64,000 bases of DNA. Source: Adiantum capillus-veneris (taxonomy: Eukaryota; Streptophyta; Polypodiopsida; Polypodiales; Pteridaceae). The DNA is taken from contig CM043955.1 in NCBI GenBank assembly GCA_014529385.2, positions 150,117,640-150,181,639 on the forward strand, in the 5' to 3' direction. The notes under the pieces are model-generated. The model made no database searches. It was not told the origin of the DNA and saw only the letters and a program-made list of their open reading frames with translations. The position numbers and the translations under genes were made by a program. Numbering within the stretch: position 1 is the stretch's first letter; every line of letters begins with the position of its first letter. Shown piece after piece: positions 28,501 to 39,525 of this stretch.

Positions 28501-28635
28501 AGGATCTTGGGTCGCGCTACCTTGAGTCCCGGCCGAAGGTCCAGAACCTAGGGTGGAGGAATAATGGGTGCCCGCGTAAATGGAGGCACTACCAATATGC
28601 TCATGCTCTAACACTCGTCCAGAGCATAGGTTCAT
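25575..28635 (-). pseudogene. gypsy-B Gag, broken
   Basis: Same organisation as gypsy-A Gag: Pro/Ser-rich N-terminal part, Gag domain (LSGKAGDWYRTL), and CCHC-type knuckles (CSICLGPHTTSEC, CNTCGRYGHQAKDC, CYECGGPHRVAEC). The first ATG is at about 28635. Disabling changes are TAA at 27898-27900 (CAA in gypsy-A), TGA near 26980 (GGA in gypsy-A), the frame change near 26910 shared with gypsy-A, TAG at 26109 (CAG in gypsy-A) and TAA at 25908 (TAC in gypsy-A). Two of the four stops fit C-to-T change. Confidence 0.9.
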
Positions 28636-28689
28636 ATGAATTGGATCCCCTAGAAGTGTCAGTGAGGGCCCGTGAAGGCTCCTCACCTA

Positions 28690-29671
28690 GTAATTTTGGG
28701 TGTTTTGCAACCCAAGTCTTTTCTTATTTTTTGATTTTTTGGTCCTTTTTTTCTGACCCAGCTATAGAATAGAACGTATGATAGCTCAAAATGAGCGTTT
28801 CGGTCAGAGGGACGTGCCGTGCTTTACAGCCCTCCGTTTGGTCACTTTATGCCCTCGGAATCCCTAAAACCATCAATTTCTAGTAGGGAACTAGGCCCGA
28901 ATTAGAAAGTCTAAGGGTGCAAGTGGGAAGAGAAGGGAGGAGAGTGGAGGACTTGCCCCACATGCTCTCATTCCCTCTTGAGGGGGTAGGGTATATATAT
29001 AAGAGTGAGTCTAGTATATATCATAAGATTGAGGAGTGAGGCCTGAGCCTGGGCTTGGGCTTTGGGAAACAATCGCGATCAAAATTTTAGTGTAGCCCCC
29101 CAATCACTCACGCTTAAATATTTTCGGGTTTTTTTTTTTTTTTTTGGGGGGGCGACGACCGCGCGCGGATTTGGTGACCCTTTCTTGGCCACACACACTC
29201 TCACCTACCTAACTTCCCAATCAACAGCTCACAGACAGCTCACTACCTTATCTACTTAGTAACAGTGCTGCTAACCACTAAGTAATCTACTAACTAATCT
29301 GTTAACTGCTTGCTGACAGTGACCTAACTGTCCACCTACTTCCTCTCTCACTACCTGCTGTGCAAACACTGTGTGCAACCAAACCTTGACAGAAAACTGT
29401 GTACAGAACTGTGTGCAAACAGAAATTGCTAACTGCCTTCCTACTTATTTATTCACTGCAACCAACCTAACGACTACTAATTGTGCAAAGACTGTGTGCA
29501 AACAGAAAACACAACATTATGCAGAAATCACAGAACTTGCAGACAACACAGAAATTAACAACATACAGAAAAACAACTCATTCCTCTTCCTCTTCCTCTT
29601 CCTCTTCCTTCCTACTACAAACAACTCATAGGAGAAGCACAAAGTGCCTCTTGGGCTTAGTGCAGGGCGAT
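28690..29671 (-). other. gypsy-B leader between primer site and gag
   Basis: Noncoding. It contains a T-run then G-run at about 29129-29152 and clusters of CTAACT/ACTGTGTGCAA repeats at 29250-29420 that are absent from the gypsy-A leader. Confidence 0.6.
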
Positions 29672-29689
29672 TCCCCGACAGCGGCGCCA
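29672..29689 (-). other. gypsy-B primer-binding site (Asp tRNA type)
   Basis: On the minus strand TGGCGCCGCTGTCGGGGA lies 4 bases inside the 5' LTR. It differs by two bases from the perfect complement seen in gypsy-C. Confidence 0.85.
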
Positions 29690-29693
29690 AAAA

Positions 29694-30279
29694 TGTGCGC
29701 TCCTTGCCGCACTATCAAAGCAAGGGACTTGCCGTTACACCGTGTGCGAGCCATAGACGGCTCCAAGCACACAACTAGCTTAACTAGTAAGCTCAAAAGA
29801 GGGCAATGGTGTGTCACTCACCGTTTTATGCTCCTGCCGTGGAGGATTCCTTGCCGCGAAGAAGAAGGAGACGCCGCTACGTCGTGCTCAACCGCTTCAC
29901 CGCCGTCGTGCCGCCGCAATGCTCGATCGCACTCACTCTCTCTCTCTCTCACACACACACACACATACACACACACAAGGAGGTGAAGAAGAAGAAGATG
30001 GAGATGGAGATGGAGCAAGAGCACTCTTCTATTGCACAAATGAGAGAATAAGTGAATTTTAGGTTTAGTTGGCTTTTATATGAGCTCACCCCATTCACAC
30101 TTGGGCGCCCATGCTTAGCCAACTAGTCCCTTGAATGTCCCAGTTAGAGTGCGCCTCTCATCGGCGATCACTCTTACCCTTTTCCTATTGGTCCGACAAG
30201 CCCGGTACCTGACTCTACCAAATACATAATACACGTCCGTCGTAGGTGATGGGGTTTCCGTGAGCCGTGAGGGTTAACA
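29694..30279 (-). repeat. gypsy-B 5' LTR
   Basis: 586 bp, aligned with the 3' LTR except for the microsatellite, which is very short here (about 29936-29976). A minus-strand TATA-like TATAAAA is at 30074-30080. Confidence 0.94.
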
Positions 30280-30284
30280 GCAAG

Positions 30285-30314
30285 TGCAAGTAGATGCAAT
30301 CCATGAGAGGGAGA

Positions 30315-30372
<58 letters not shown>

Positions 30373-31054
30373 GTGTCCACAAAAGAATTTTTTTAATGTT
30401 GGGTAGTTCATGCATATTACGGTTGATTAAGAGGCAACCTATTGTGATCCCTTCTGAGACTAAGTATAGGGCATTCTTCATAGCTACAATTGAGTGTGTA
30501 TGGATCAGATGCATTATGGCTGATTTGAGTGTTGGATAGGACACTGCCAACATTGATAGCTAGAGCGCATTGAGAGTTGTGCTCGCACAAAGCATGTTGA
30601 GGTGCATTATCACTATGTCAAGGAGAGACTCTTAGCATGAGAAATTATCTTGTCTTATCAACACAGGACAACCTTGCAGATCTTCCACAGAGGCATTTCC
30701 TCGTAGAAGTTTGAATCTTTTCACAAAGCTTTGGGTGGATCTTCTTCTCTTTGTGGATTGATCATGTACTTAGGGCATTGTTCTTCATGTACACTATGTG
30801 CCAGCTCTTGTTCATCGCATCACTCTCAGGGAGGATTTGTTACCATGTATGTGGTAGTGATGCGTGTGAACACACTTACACAAGTTTTCCCTCACTAGGA
30901 GGTTTTTTCCTCCATGCATTGTATATGTGCCCATCGCCTTAGGACTATCTTATCTTTCTATTTGTGCACTAAGCAATACACTTCCTATTCTGTGCCTTGA
31001 GCTTCTTCATCTTCTCGAAGCTGTGTGTGCATCCCTGCAACCCTAAGTCCAAGA
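30285..31054 (+). pseudogene. copia-E1: RNase H end of a Ty1/copia element with 3' LTR
   Basis: Starts with a GA tract (30319-30369). Then come degraded RNase H sequence (MLGSSCILRLIKRQPI, IECVWIRCIMADLSVG) and further RNase H C-terminal fragments to about 30760, all with stops. The 3' LTR is about 30838-31054 and starts TGTTACCATG. Gypsy-B inserted just left of this remnant. It is the same family as copia-E2 but more degraded. Confidence 0.78.
30838..31054 (+). repeat. copia-E1 3' LTR
   Basis: Starts TGTTACCATGTATGTGGTAG after a purine-rich CAGGGAGGATT. It aligns with the copia-E2 LTR along its length; the right end (CCAAGA) is set by that alignment and is approximate. Confidence 0.75.
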
Positions 31055-32114
31055 GTGGATGATTTAAGATGCTTTTCTTGGGCATATTTTCTCAAGCACA
31101 AGGAAAAGGCCTTTGATATTTTCAATAGTTGGTGTATACTTGTGGCAAACTAATCATGCAAGCAGTTCAAGATTATTCATGCATAGTAGTGGTGAGTTCA
31201 AATCCAATGGACAAGCTCCATTTCCTCTCTTGCAACCAAAGCAAGGTTACATAGAGACATTGCTATGTAAGTTTGGACTTGAGTATTGCAAACCTATTGC
31301 CACTCCCATGGAAACAGGTTTGAAGTTGAGTCTACATGATGCTGGCGATCCTACTGATGTCACTCTTTACCAAACTGCTGTTGGCTGCCTCATTTATGTA
31401 TGCAACACGAGGCCAGATATTTAGTTTGCAGTCTCACAGGTCAGCAGATTTATGCATAGCCCAGGGTCTAAGCATTCGCAGGCTGTCAAGAGTATTTTCC
31501 GCTACCTTAGTGGCACTTTACATCTTGGCTTGTTTTATCCCAAGGGGGGATCATTGCCGCCAGACTTACATGCTTTTTCGGACCCAGATTGGGCTGGATG
31601 TTTTGACACGCGAGTGTCCACAAGTGGTTTTTGTTTCATGCTTGGCAGTTCATGTATATCATGGTTGAGCAAGAAGCGACCTACTGTGGCCACTTCGAGT
31701 TGTGAGGCTGAGTACAGGGAAGCCTTCACAGCTACGGTTGAGTGTGTATGGCTCACATGCCTTATGGCTGATTTGGGTGTTGGACAGGACATTGCCAACA
31801 TTATCTACACTAATAGTTAGAGCGCATTGGCAGTTGCGAGGAACCCAATTTTTCATGCTCGCACAAAGCACATTGAGGTGAATTACCACTATGTCAAGGA
31901 GAGGCTCTCAGCAGGAGAGATCAGCTTGGCTTATGTGGCAACACGGGACAACCTTGAAGATCTTTTCACAAAGGCATTGTCTCGTGAGAAGCTTGAAGCT
32001 TTCCGCAAAGCTTTGGGTTTACTCCCCTTTGTGGACTGATCCTGTCCTCAAGGCATGACACTTCCCTTTACTCATGTGCCAGCTCTCATTCACCGCATCA
32101 CTCCAGGGGGGATT
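31055..32114 (+). pseudogene. copia-E2: end of reverse transcriptase and RNase H
   Basis: The end of a copia Pol. Reverse transcriptase C-terminal sequence (LLCKFGLEYCKPIATPMETG) is at 31258-31320, then YQTAVGCLIYVCNTRPDI at 31370-31423, and RNase H with FSDPDWAGCFDTRVSTSGF near 31580 and SCEAEYREAFTATVE near 31700. The C-terminal tail runs to LLPFVD with a stop at 32037-32039. Stops interrupt it at 31422-31424 (TAG) and 31818-31820 (TAG); the other breaks are frame changes. There is nothing of Gag or integrase: the fragment starts directly at the end of the E1 LTR. Confidence 0.88.
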
Positions 32115-32339
32115 TGTTACCATATACATGTGGTAGTGATGTGTGTGAACACACTAGGACCGCCGGGGCATTTTTTCCCTCTTTAGGAGGTTTTTTCCCC
32201 CGTGCATTGTATATACGCCCATCACTCTAGGGCTATTGATCTTTCCATTGCACACTAAGTAATACTCTCTATTGTGTGCCTTGAGCTTCCTTCGTCTTCC
32301 CCAAGCTGTGTGTGTTTCTCTGCGACCCTAATTCCAACA
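32115..32339 (+). repeat. copia-E2 3' LTR
   Basis: Starts TGTTACCATA after a polypurine tract CAGGGGGGATT (32104-32114) and ends CCAACA, just before gypsy-D1 sequence. It is 225 bp and similar to the E1 LTR. Confidence 0.85.
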
Positions 32340-33040
32340 TCTTGATGTATTTACGGTCAGGTAAATTTTATCAAAGTAGAAACCCTAGTATTAGAGACCA
32401 ATCAAGTCATATTTCAATCGAGGGTAGTGTCAATCAAGGAACCATACCCACCTTAGAGCCAATCTTGGAGGAAAGTCTTTCTGATACTTCTTTGGAGAGA
32501 TCATACACCTATATGGATAAGGAATCCAAAAGTGTGAATTTCAAATAAGAAACCAAAATGGAAGCAAGACTATCACAACATGCACCAAACCTGAAACTAT
32601 GGGCTTAAGCTTGTAGTGCCCGTAGATTACAGTGGCGAATCATATTTTGACAAAGAGGGAAACATGTGTATAGTTGAGCTTAATCCTTTTATTGTAGACA
32701 AGTGGAGATTAATAGGCATGAAAGAAAAGGTTGACGTAGAGCCTGAGGAGAAGCCACCGAAGCTGGACATTCCAAATTCCAAGCTTAGACGAGTAAATGT
32801 AGCTACACATATCAACACCAAAAACACGCATGTGGAATTATATAAGTATGATAACGGAGAGTAAATGCTCTACTATAGATGTGAGGAGCCCAAAGTGAGG
32901 GAGTTAATGGAGCAAAAATGCTTGTACGTATTTACATTTGAGGTTGAGAGAGATATGCAAATAATCATGTTAGACAAGTATGGACCATGGTTGAAAGTAT
33001 TCAACAGTGAGCCATAATGAGCTCGAGGGATATACGTACT
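32340..33040 (+). pseudogene. gypsy-D1 Gag, N-terminal fragment
   Basis: Begins MYLRSGKFYQSRNP, a start like those of large plant gypsy Gag proteins. It continues with VPVDYSGESYFDKEGNMC near 32620 and CLYVFTFEVERD near 32920. The last part resembles the N-terminal Gag of gypsy-C (LLYVYTYGVDYQ, VVDKYGREYRV). It is interrupted at 33040 by gypsy-C; the remainder resumes at 49767. Several stops are present. Its 5' LTR and primer site are not found; it starts at the end of copia-E2. Confidence 0.72.
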
Positions 33041-33997
33041 TGTTGCGGGAGTGACTCACACACCCATGAAGTGCATGTAAACACTACCTAGATTGACATT
33101 ATGTCAATCGAGGACACAGATGACACGATAGGCACACGGAGGAAATCTCTTTAGCTTGTCAGGCTAAGACCATCCTACACATACAACACTCTGGAAGGCC
33201 AACTAAACCACAATCAAGAACCTCATTGCTCTCAACTACACCACCTAGCCACATACACACATACGGAAGGTAACTCACCTAATCATGCCAGATTCGTACG
33301 AAACTTAAGGAACACCATCCCCTCACTGGGATACACCTGTCCCTAAGCTTCTACACTCAAAACCCTCACTCTAAACCCATCTGCGAAAAACGCGTAGGAT
33401 GACAGAGCAAAATTTTGAAAGTGCCCAAAACTGAAATTTATGAGTACCTATGCGTAGCTTATGTCGCCACGATTCTATAGACTACTAGCACGCAGAAAAC
33501 AGACATCGTTTGATACACTTACGACCACAAATAGCTCGTAGATGCGTCGACGTGTGCGCTTCGTCTCGCATGGAATGCTTGGCGTTGTCGCGTAGCTCTC
33601 CTCGAGCCTACAGCAATGGTGCAGTCGGATCTCCAATGTGTTGAGCGAGCTGGGCGTAGCAAGAGGATAAAGCTCACGCTCACTCTCTTTCTCTCTCACA
33701 CACAGTAGACGGCAGCGCTAAAGTTTTGATTATGATTAAAGTCTCTCTTTACAAAATGACCTAGGTACCTTATATACTAAGGCTACCTTAGGTTTAACCA
33801 AAAATGGGGTTGAAAGGGTCAAACGGCTTTGTATTTACAATCTCGAAGTGCCATTGCACCCCGGCTTCTGAAACTAGAATAACTACTCATTACAAATGAC
33901 GTTTATAGCCATAATCTGCAGCATTTCATAACTCGCAAAAGATAAGAATTTGGTACGAAACTTGAGTTATGTTGTGTTGTTGACCCAGCGGTCAACA
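33041..33997 (-). repeat. gypsy-C 3' LTR
   Basis: Plus strand TGTTGCGGGAG...GGTCAACA. A minus-strand TATA-like TATATAA is at 33770-33776. A 74-codon minus-strand open frame (33475-33699) is repeated in the other LTR simply because the LTRs are copies; I do not call it a gene. ACGCGTAGGATGACA near 33390 is similar to half of the leader palindrome. Confidence 0.95.
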
Positions 33998-34010
33998 CTC
34001 CCCCCTTCCG
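33998..34010 (-). other. gypsy-C polypurine tract
   Basis: On the minus strand GGAAGGGGGGAG directly precedes the 3' LTR. Confidence 0.82.
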
Positions 34011-35728
34011 CGTTTATGTTGTCCCCGACATGACCTGATTGTCGATGGCGATGTGGTCTTTGCTGTCGTTTTGGATTCATCTGTTGCACCGCTTGTAACT
34101 TTGTCGAGCCACAACAAGAACTATGATCCATTAGAGAGGACATCTATCATCATAACCATTCATCTTTTGAGATCCTCTGATTACTTTTATGTCTGCTCTT
34201 CTTCATTGGGGACTTCTTTGTTCCTGTGCAATCATGTTGTTAGTGTTGTCTGCAGCTTTGTCATTGTAGGCTATTCTTCGACTCGCCATTGAGGAGAAGT
34301 ATGCTATGATCTTAAATTGGTGCTTGAATTCATTTGTCAATTGATTTGAGTAGCATTTTCTTATTGTTGATGTAGAAGGAATATGTACAAGAGGATGGTG
34401 ATAGGTGTCTTTAGATTAGGGTCTAAAACCTGGATGACCAAAGGGCAAAAACCCGGTGGGAAAAAAAATGCCTTTGGTATACGCTCTTATTGGATTTGAG
34501 CAGTTGAACGTGAAGTAGATGTTCATGAAAGGTGAGTGCTTGGGTGAAACACGGAAAGAGTGCCTGATGCAAGTGCCAATTATGGGACACTCTATATGCA
34601 TATGAGAAATTTGTCACCAAAAGCATGCAATGTGAAAGAAGGAGATGATGGGTGTTTCGAGGAATAAATGTAGCACATGTGACATCAAAAGATGTCTCAA
34701 TAGCTTCCACCTTTATAAGAAGGGTTGTCAATGTAGAAGTTTCTCCACTCATATCTCACTGTGCTCAGTACGTGAGTGTCTTTTGGACCTTCTCCTTCAC
34801 TTCACCAGACTTAAGTACTTAGACTTCAACTCTTTTGCTCACCTATACCAGCATGAGCGACACAACGTAAATATGCTCAACTCTTCCAGCTTGAGCAGTA
34901 CCTAGAATAGCTAAGATGCTTAGACCACAGAGAATATTACTTGAAGCTTTGGGACTAACACCTCACTCATTTTGTGGCTTAGCTACTCGACTCTGACTTT
35001 TATGACTTGTCGGTTGCCTGTTGACACTGCTTTGTGACAAGTTCTTCGGCTATTGTAGTGGCTGCTAAGACATACTTCGTGAAGTTTCATCGTTTCCCTG
35101 TACCTTCTTCTCTTTGTAGTGCTCAGGCCTCTCATCAGTCTTTTCTTCATGTGGATTATGGATTTTTTATTTTTTCTTAATAATAAACAAAGAAAATCTA
35201 AAAAAAAACTTAACAAAAGAAAAATCATTCAAATAGAAATCTAAATGCTATGTACACTATACACATGTCCCTAGGGGCTCATATATGGATTTTGTCCCCA
35301 TACTCCTCTGTAACACTACTATGAGGGCATATACTCTAAATTTCATCAAAAAATTATCACAATAAAACGCAAAAATTCAATGCATCTCACAAAACATTGC
35401 CCTCTAATAGTCATAATGTTAGGTCCACATTCAGAATGCCTCCCCCCTTCCTATTTGGAGTCATCCTTTACAAGACAGGGTACGCAAAGGGTATGTGTTT
35501 TGCTTGGGCAATTAAAAGTTGTGCCTATGCAGGCCTTGTAATGTAGCCCTATTATGCATACACAGTCAATGCATGGAAAAGATTTATGTTGTGCAAGATG
35601 TGGGTATAAGCAATTTGCTTATTGGCATTTGTTGGCGAGGCTTCCTATTCTAAGCAATGTAATGGTCTTTGATGTAATGGTCTTTGAAGCTCCTGTATCG
35701 TTGCTTGATTGAAGCGACTTGCTCTCTT
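34011..35728 (-). other. gypsy-C 3' spacer without pol
   Basis: 1.7 kb in which reverse transcriptase, RNase H or integrase might be expected but none is seen in any frame on either strand. It is AT-rich with no internal repeat that I can see. Confidence 0.6.
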
Positions 35729-36397
35729 CTAACTGTACTGTAATCGTAGGAAGAATTGTAAGAATTCAAGCGGCGATGCACTGACAACAGTTTTGTTGTT
35801 CTTCTTTGGGACCCATTTCTTTGCGATTATTGGTTGTTTTGTTGCTGACGCTCGTTTGGGAACCCATACTTGCTCGTGCTTCGTTTGTGTTTGAAGAGAC
35901 TTCTTTGGGATCCACCTTTTTGTTGTGTGAGTCGACAGTGGTCTTTGCTTCAGCCCTTGTACGCTTGGTTGGGGACGGGATTTAGGCTTTGAAAGTTGAT
36001 ACTGTGGTTGTTTTGGAATCCAAATGAATTCCTGACTTTTTTGTGCTTGAATCAACTTCGTTGGAGTTGTGAAAGCTTGCAATTTTGTGATATTCTTACC
36101 CGTTCATGCACGCTTTCCTTGTTTTTGTTTTGGTGTTGGATCTTGTGATTTGTCATTAGAGATCTTTGTCTTCTTGATCCATATCTGTTTTTGGCCAATC
36201 TGGCTCTTTGGTATCCAGATTTGTCGAGCTTTTTGGCTTTGACTTGTTGTCCTATTCTTTTGACCTGTCATGGTTGTTGCTGAAGGGGTTGGTGATAGTG
36301 ATGGCCTGAGTTGATGATAGGGGATGTCGTAAGATTCATCACTATCGCTACTATCCTCAGCAAGGTTGACTTCTTGTACTTTCCCTTGATTTTTTGG
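35729..36397 (-). pseudogene. gypsy-C accessory region with repeated W-[IV]-P-K motifs
   Basis: Basic, Gln/Lys/Pro-rich. W-x-P-K motifs occur as IWIPKSQ (about 36210), IWIPKQPQ (about 36015), RWIPKKS (about 35905), VWVPKRA (about 35855) and KWVPKKN (about 35805). A sixth, KWIPKSS, lies upstream in the protease ORF near 36590. Spacing is irregular, about 15-65 residues. A stop near 36105 and another at 36398 interrupt it. No known fold is visible. It follows the protease directly, where reverse transcriptase would normally start. Confidence 0.55.
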
Positions 36398-37558
36398 CTA
36401 GTAGTGGAAAGTTACTATCTGTTTGCTCGTGGGTGGTAGTTTCTTGGAGGACTTTTCTAGCCCATTGGTTAGAGCATTGTTAGCTCGTTGCTCTGGTCGT
36501 ATTCCTCCTAGCTGATTCTTTGCATCCTTATTAGGAGCCCTGTATGAGGATGCTTGTGGTGGCTGTCTCTTCACCGAGGACTTTGGAATCCACTTTTGAT
36601 GCACTTTATTCGTGTAGCGATGACATTGATTCCCGGGTCGTTGATCTTCTGGAAGCTCGAAGTGTTCTACAGAGTCATAGAACTCGTCGTCTTCTTCATC
36701 TTTTGATTCTCCACATTTCTTTGTTTGCTCCTTATTTCGAGAGCTTGTTGATGTCTGGATCTCTTCGTTTTCCTGGATTACACTCACTGCAAAATAAGGA
36801 ACGACATCATAGCCATTTTCATCACAAAAGTTTATTGTGGGAGCATCCTCCACGACACACACGTCCAGAGTAGCCAAGATGTGTTCCCATCCAAAAGGCT
36901 CTAACTCTTCTTCAGGAAATGGTTCTGGGATATAGTCCATATCCTCTATAACCAGCTCTAGGATACATTCATCAAGTTTCAAGCTACCACATTGTGAAAC
37001 TCCACACATCCACAGTTCTTTAGGCTTACCTAACCAAGCTGGAAGTTCTGATCCTGCTACTGTGGCGGAATCAAACTCCTCAACCGGTGTTCTCGTCACA
37101 TCCCTATAGCTATGGTCCCTCAAGTTTATCTTTGTTATGGTTTCCATATGTCTCAGGTATATATGGTCATAACCCCAATCTTGGACCATTTTCAATTGTC
37201 GCATGAATGGTCTTCCCAGAATGATGTCATAGTTGTTCTTCTTGCCAAAGTCAACAATAGCAAAAGTGTGTTCATATTCAATTCCACAAGAAGTAACAAG
37301 TACTTTTTCTAGCAGTCCTAGGGGCTTTTCCTTGTGTCCGTCTACAAGCTGCAGGGTCATTCGTGTGGATATCAAGGCAGGTTTTCCCCATTTTTTCCAA
37401 ACCTCTTTGGTTGCAATGGCCACACCAGCTCCACTGTCAAGGATTGCCATGGTTTTTACACCATTGAATTCCACAGGAAGGGTGGTGATTCCATCTTCTC
37501 CCTCGTAATACTCGCCTACCTTGTTTAATGGCACTGGCCTAGTATTTAGTTGAGGCAT
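36398..37558 (-). pseudogene. gypsy-C protease and downstream linker
   Basis: A 386-codon open frame. The retropepsin-like domain is near the N terminus: NKVGEYYEGEDGITTLPV, then ILDSGAGVAIATKEVW (catalytic Asp at 37436-37438, D-S-G intact), then DIILGRPFMRQLK. After that is an acidic linker (EQTKKCGESKDEEDDEF, near 36710) and a W-x-P-K motif. It continues from the upstream Gag ORF (38015 to 37560) in another frame. This is the best-preserved protease of the gypsy elements here. Confidence 0.85.
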
Positions 37559-37559
37559 T

Positions 37560-39520
37560 TCAAGCTTTTTTGATGCCTTCCTCGATTTGAGTCATTGGGG
37601 TTTTTACACCAAATTTCTCTAGACATTTACCCACATTAGCCCACATGTTTGGTCGTATTCTGAGCAACTCGGCTAACATTATTGTACAGGTGACTGGGGT
37701 AGATAGAATATCTACTAGCCCCTTTGAATTGATGGCCTTGTTGGGAGACAGTCTTTGTGATGGGACTGCAACCACATCTGACTTGGTCTCGTACTCTCCC
37801 ATGTAGGACGGTAGTGTTCTTAGCGAATGGGGTTGACTATCCATAGATTGTACAGATCCTTTGTCACCCCAATACGATCGCACGTCTAGATTCATTTGAG
37901 ATCCAGTCTCAAATTCCTCTCTTGGTGGTAGAAACACTCCTCGTTCATCACCAGTCTTGTCTACTCGTCTTCTTAGGTCATCGGCTTCATTGGCTTCTAT
38001 GACTTGTTTCCACAATTCATCAAGACCATCTATCTCTTTACAATCCTCAGGTATGGCTTGGTGAAATCCCTCGGAAGAGTCATGCGTGGTATTCAGTTCT
38101 ATCCTTGGTTCTAATGCTGGGTCTTTGAGGTTTGGTCTGTTCTCATGACTAGAATCTGGCTCTTTTAGTTCCTGGTTTGGTGGGATTACTTATGTAGGCA
38201 TGACACTGATCACATCCTCAGGTTTTGCAACTGGTGGTTCTAGTAAAGCTTGGGCTGTTCGAATCATTTTCTGGCACATTTCAAACCTTTGCTTTTCTAG
38301 TTCCACATAGGGATATGTCATCCACCTGTGTTCTTGGGTTTGGTTGTTTTTTAGCCTCACATCATAGGCTTTCAAGAGGGCATCTAATGTCTCATTAACC
38401 TTCTCTTCCAACACAGATCCTCCTGAACTAGCACTTCTCAGTTTCTCATCCGTGGATGGTTCTTCTAGAGGTTTAACCATCTGTGTAAGAGAAGGTGCCT
38501 CCTTTTCCTCATGTTGTTTTATCTTCTCCTCAGCTTCGGTAACCTTCTCAGCTAGGGATTTTTTCTCTCGTTCCCTGCGTGCTTTCATCCCAGTCTTTCT
38601 AGCTTTCCAACTATTTCGTTTGCTCTTGATTTTCTGACTAGGTGCGTCTGTCTCTGGTCCATCATCTGTCTTTGGACTCGTGTCACTTTCCGTGTTCTTT
38701 GTCTCTGGATTCTCATCAGCTTTCTTTTAAGCTTGTGCTCTCGTAACCACTTGAACTGGTACGACATTTTCATTTTCTGAGCTATTAGGTAGCTGAACAA
38801 TCCCTAATACATTTGTCGTGATTTTCCTGATTTGGTTTGGTTTTTTCGGGCAATCGGGGATCAAGTGAGTGATGCCACACTCAAGACGATAGGCATTTAC
38901 TTCAGTGATCTCCGTATGAGGACATTGTTTGACCAAGTGGTTGTCACGACTTTTGTGACAATCTGTCTCTGGTTGAGGAGATTCTTTTAGCATTTCCTCT
39001 TGGCTATAAGCAAGCTTTGACCTAGATAAACCGCTATTTGCAATGAATCGCAATGTCATTTCGTCCATTTCATACCTTCTTTCTTTCGAGTGAAACCCAG
39101 GAGGTGGAGGTTGTACCGGCATCACCACTCCATGTGTTTCTCTCACATTTTGTTGCTCTGAAGGGTAGCACTCACTTTGGTTGCTATACCACATTGTAGC
39201 TGGTACTGGCGTTGGTTTATTTGATGCTTCCATCATTGGCATGTATCTCATGTCTACCGGCATTCTAACACCTAGTAGTGGAGGTTGTTGTCCTAAGACA
39301 AGCTGTGGCCTTAAAACTCCTACTGGTTGTACATACCTCTCCCTAGAATTTTCCATGCTATAATAGCACTCTTCCTCCGTATGGTTCATCCATTTTCTCT
39401 CAATTTCACACCACTTTGGCTCTCCCGAATCAGACCTTACAAGAGGAATCAACCTCTTGACCAAGTCGTCGATAAGCTTTTCTTGATCAATAGGTGCCGT
39501 TGGCTTGGCAATGGACTCAC
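37560..39520 (-). pseudogene. gypsy-C Gag, C-terminal part
   Basis: Several open pieces (39464-38727, 38588-38190, 38015-37560) in different frames. The first contains CEIERKWMNHTEEECYY, a Pro/Tyr-rich part, and imperfect zinc knuckles (CHKSRDNHLVKQC, then ECGITHLIPDCP). The second is highly charged and probably coiled coil (REREKKSLAEKVTEAEEKIK, near 38560). It joins across copia-2 to the N-terminal part ending KEALYLVD, the same order as in gypsy-D1. Confidence 0.8.
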
Positions 39521-39525
39521 TTATC

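Noticed and set aside
33475-33699. 74-codon minus-strand ORF repeated at 49239-49463
   Set aside because: It lies inside the LTRs of gypsy-C; the repetition is explained by the LTR pair and nothing marks it as a gene.
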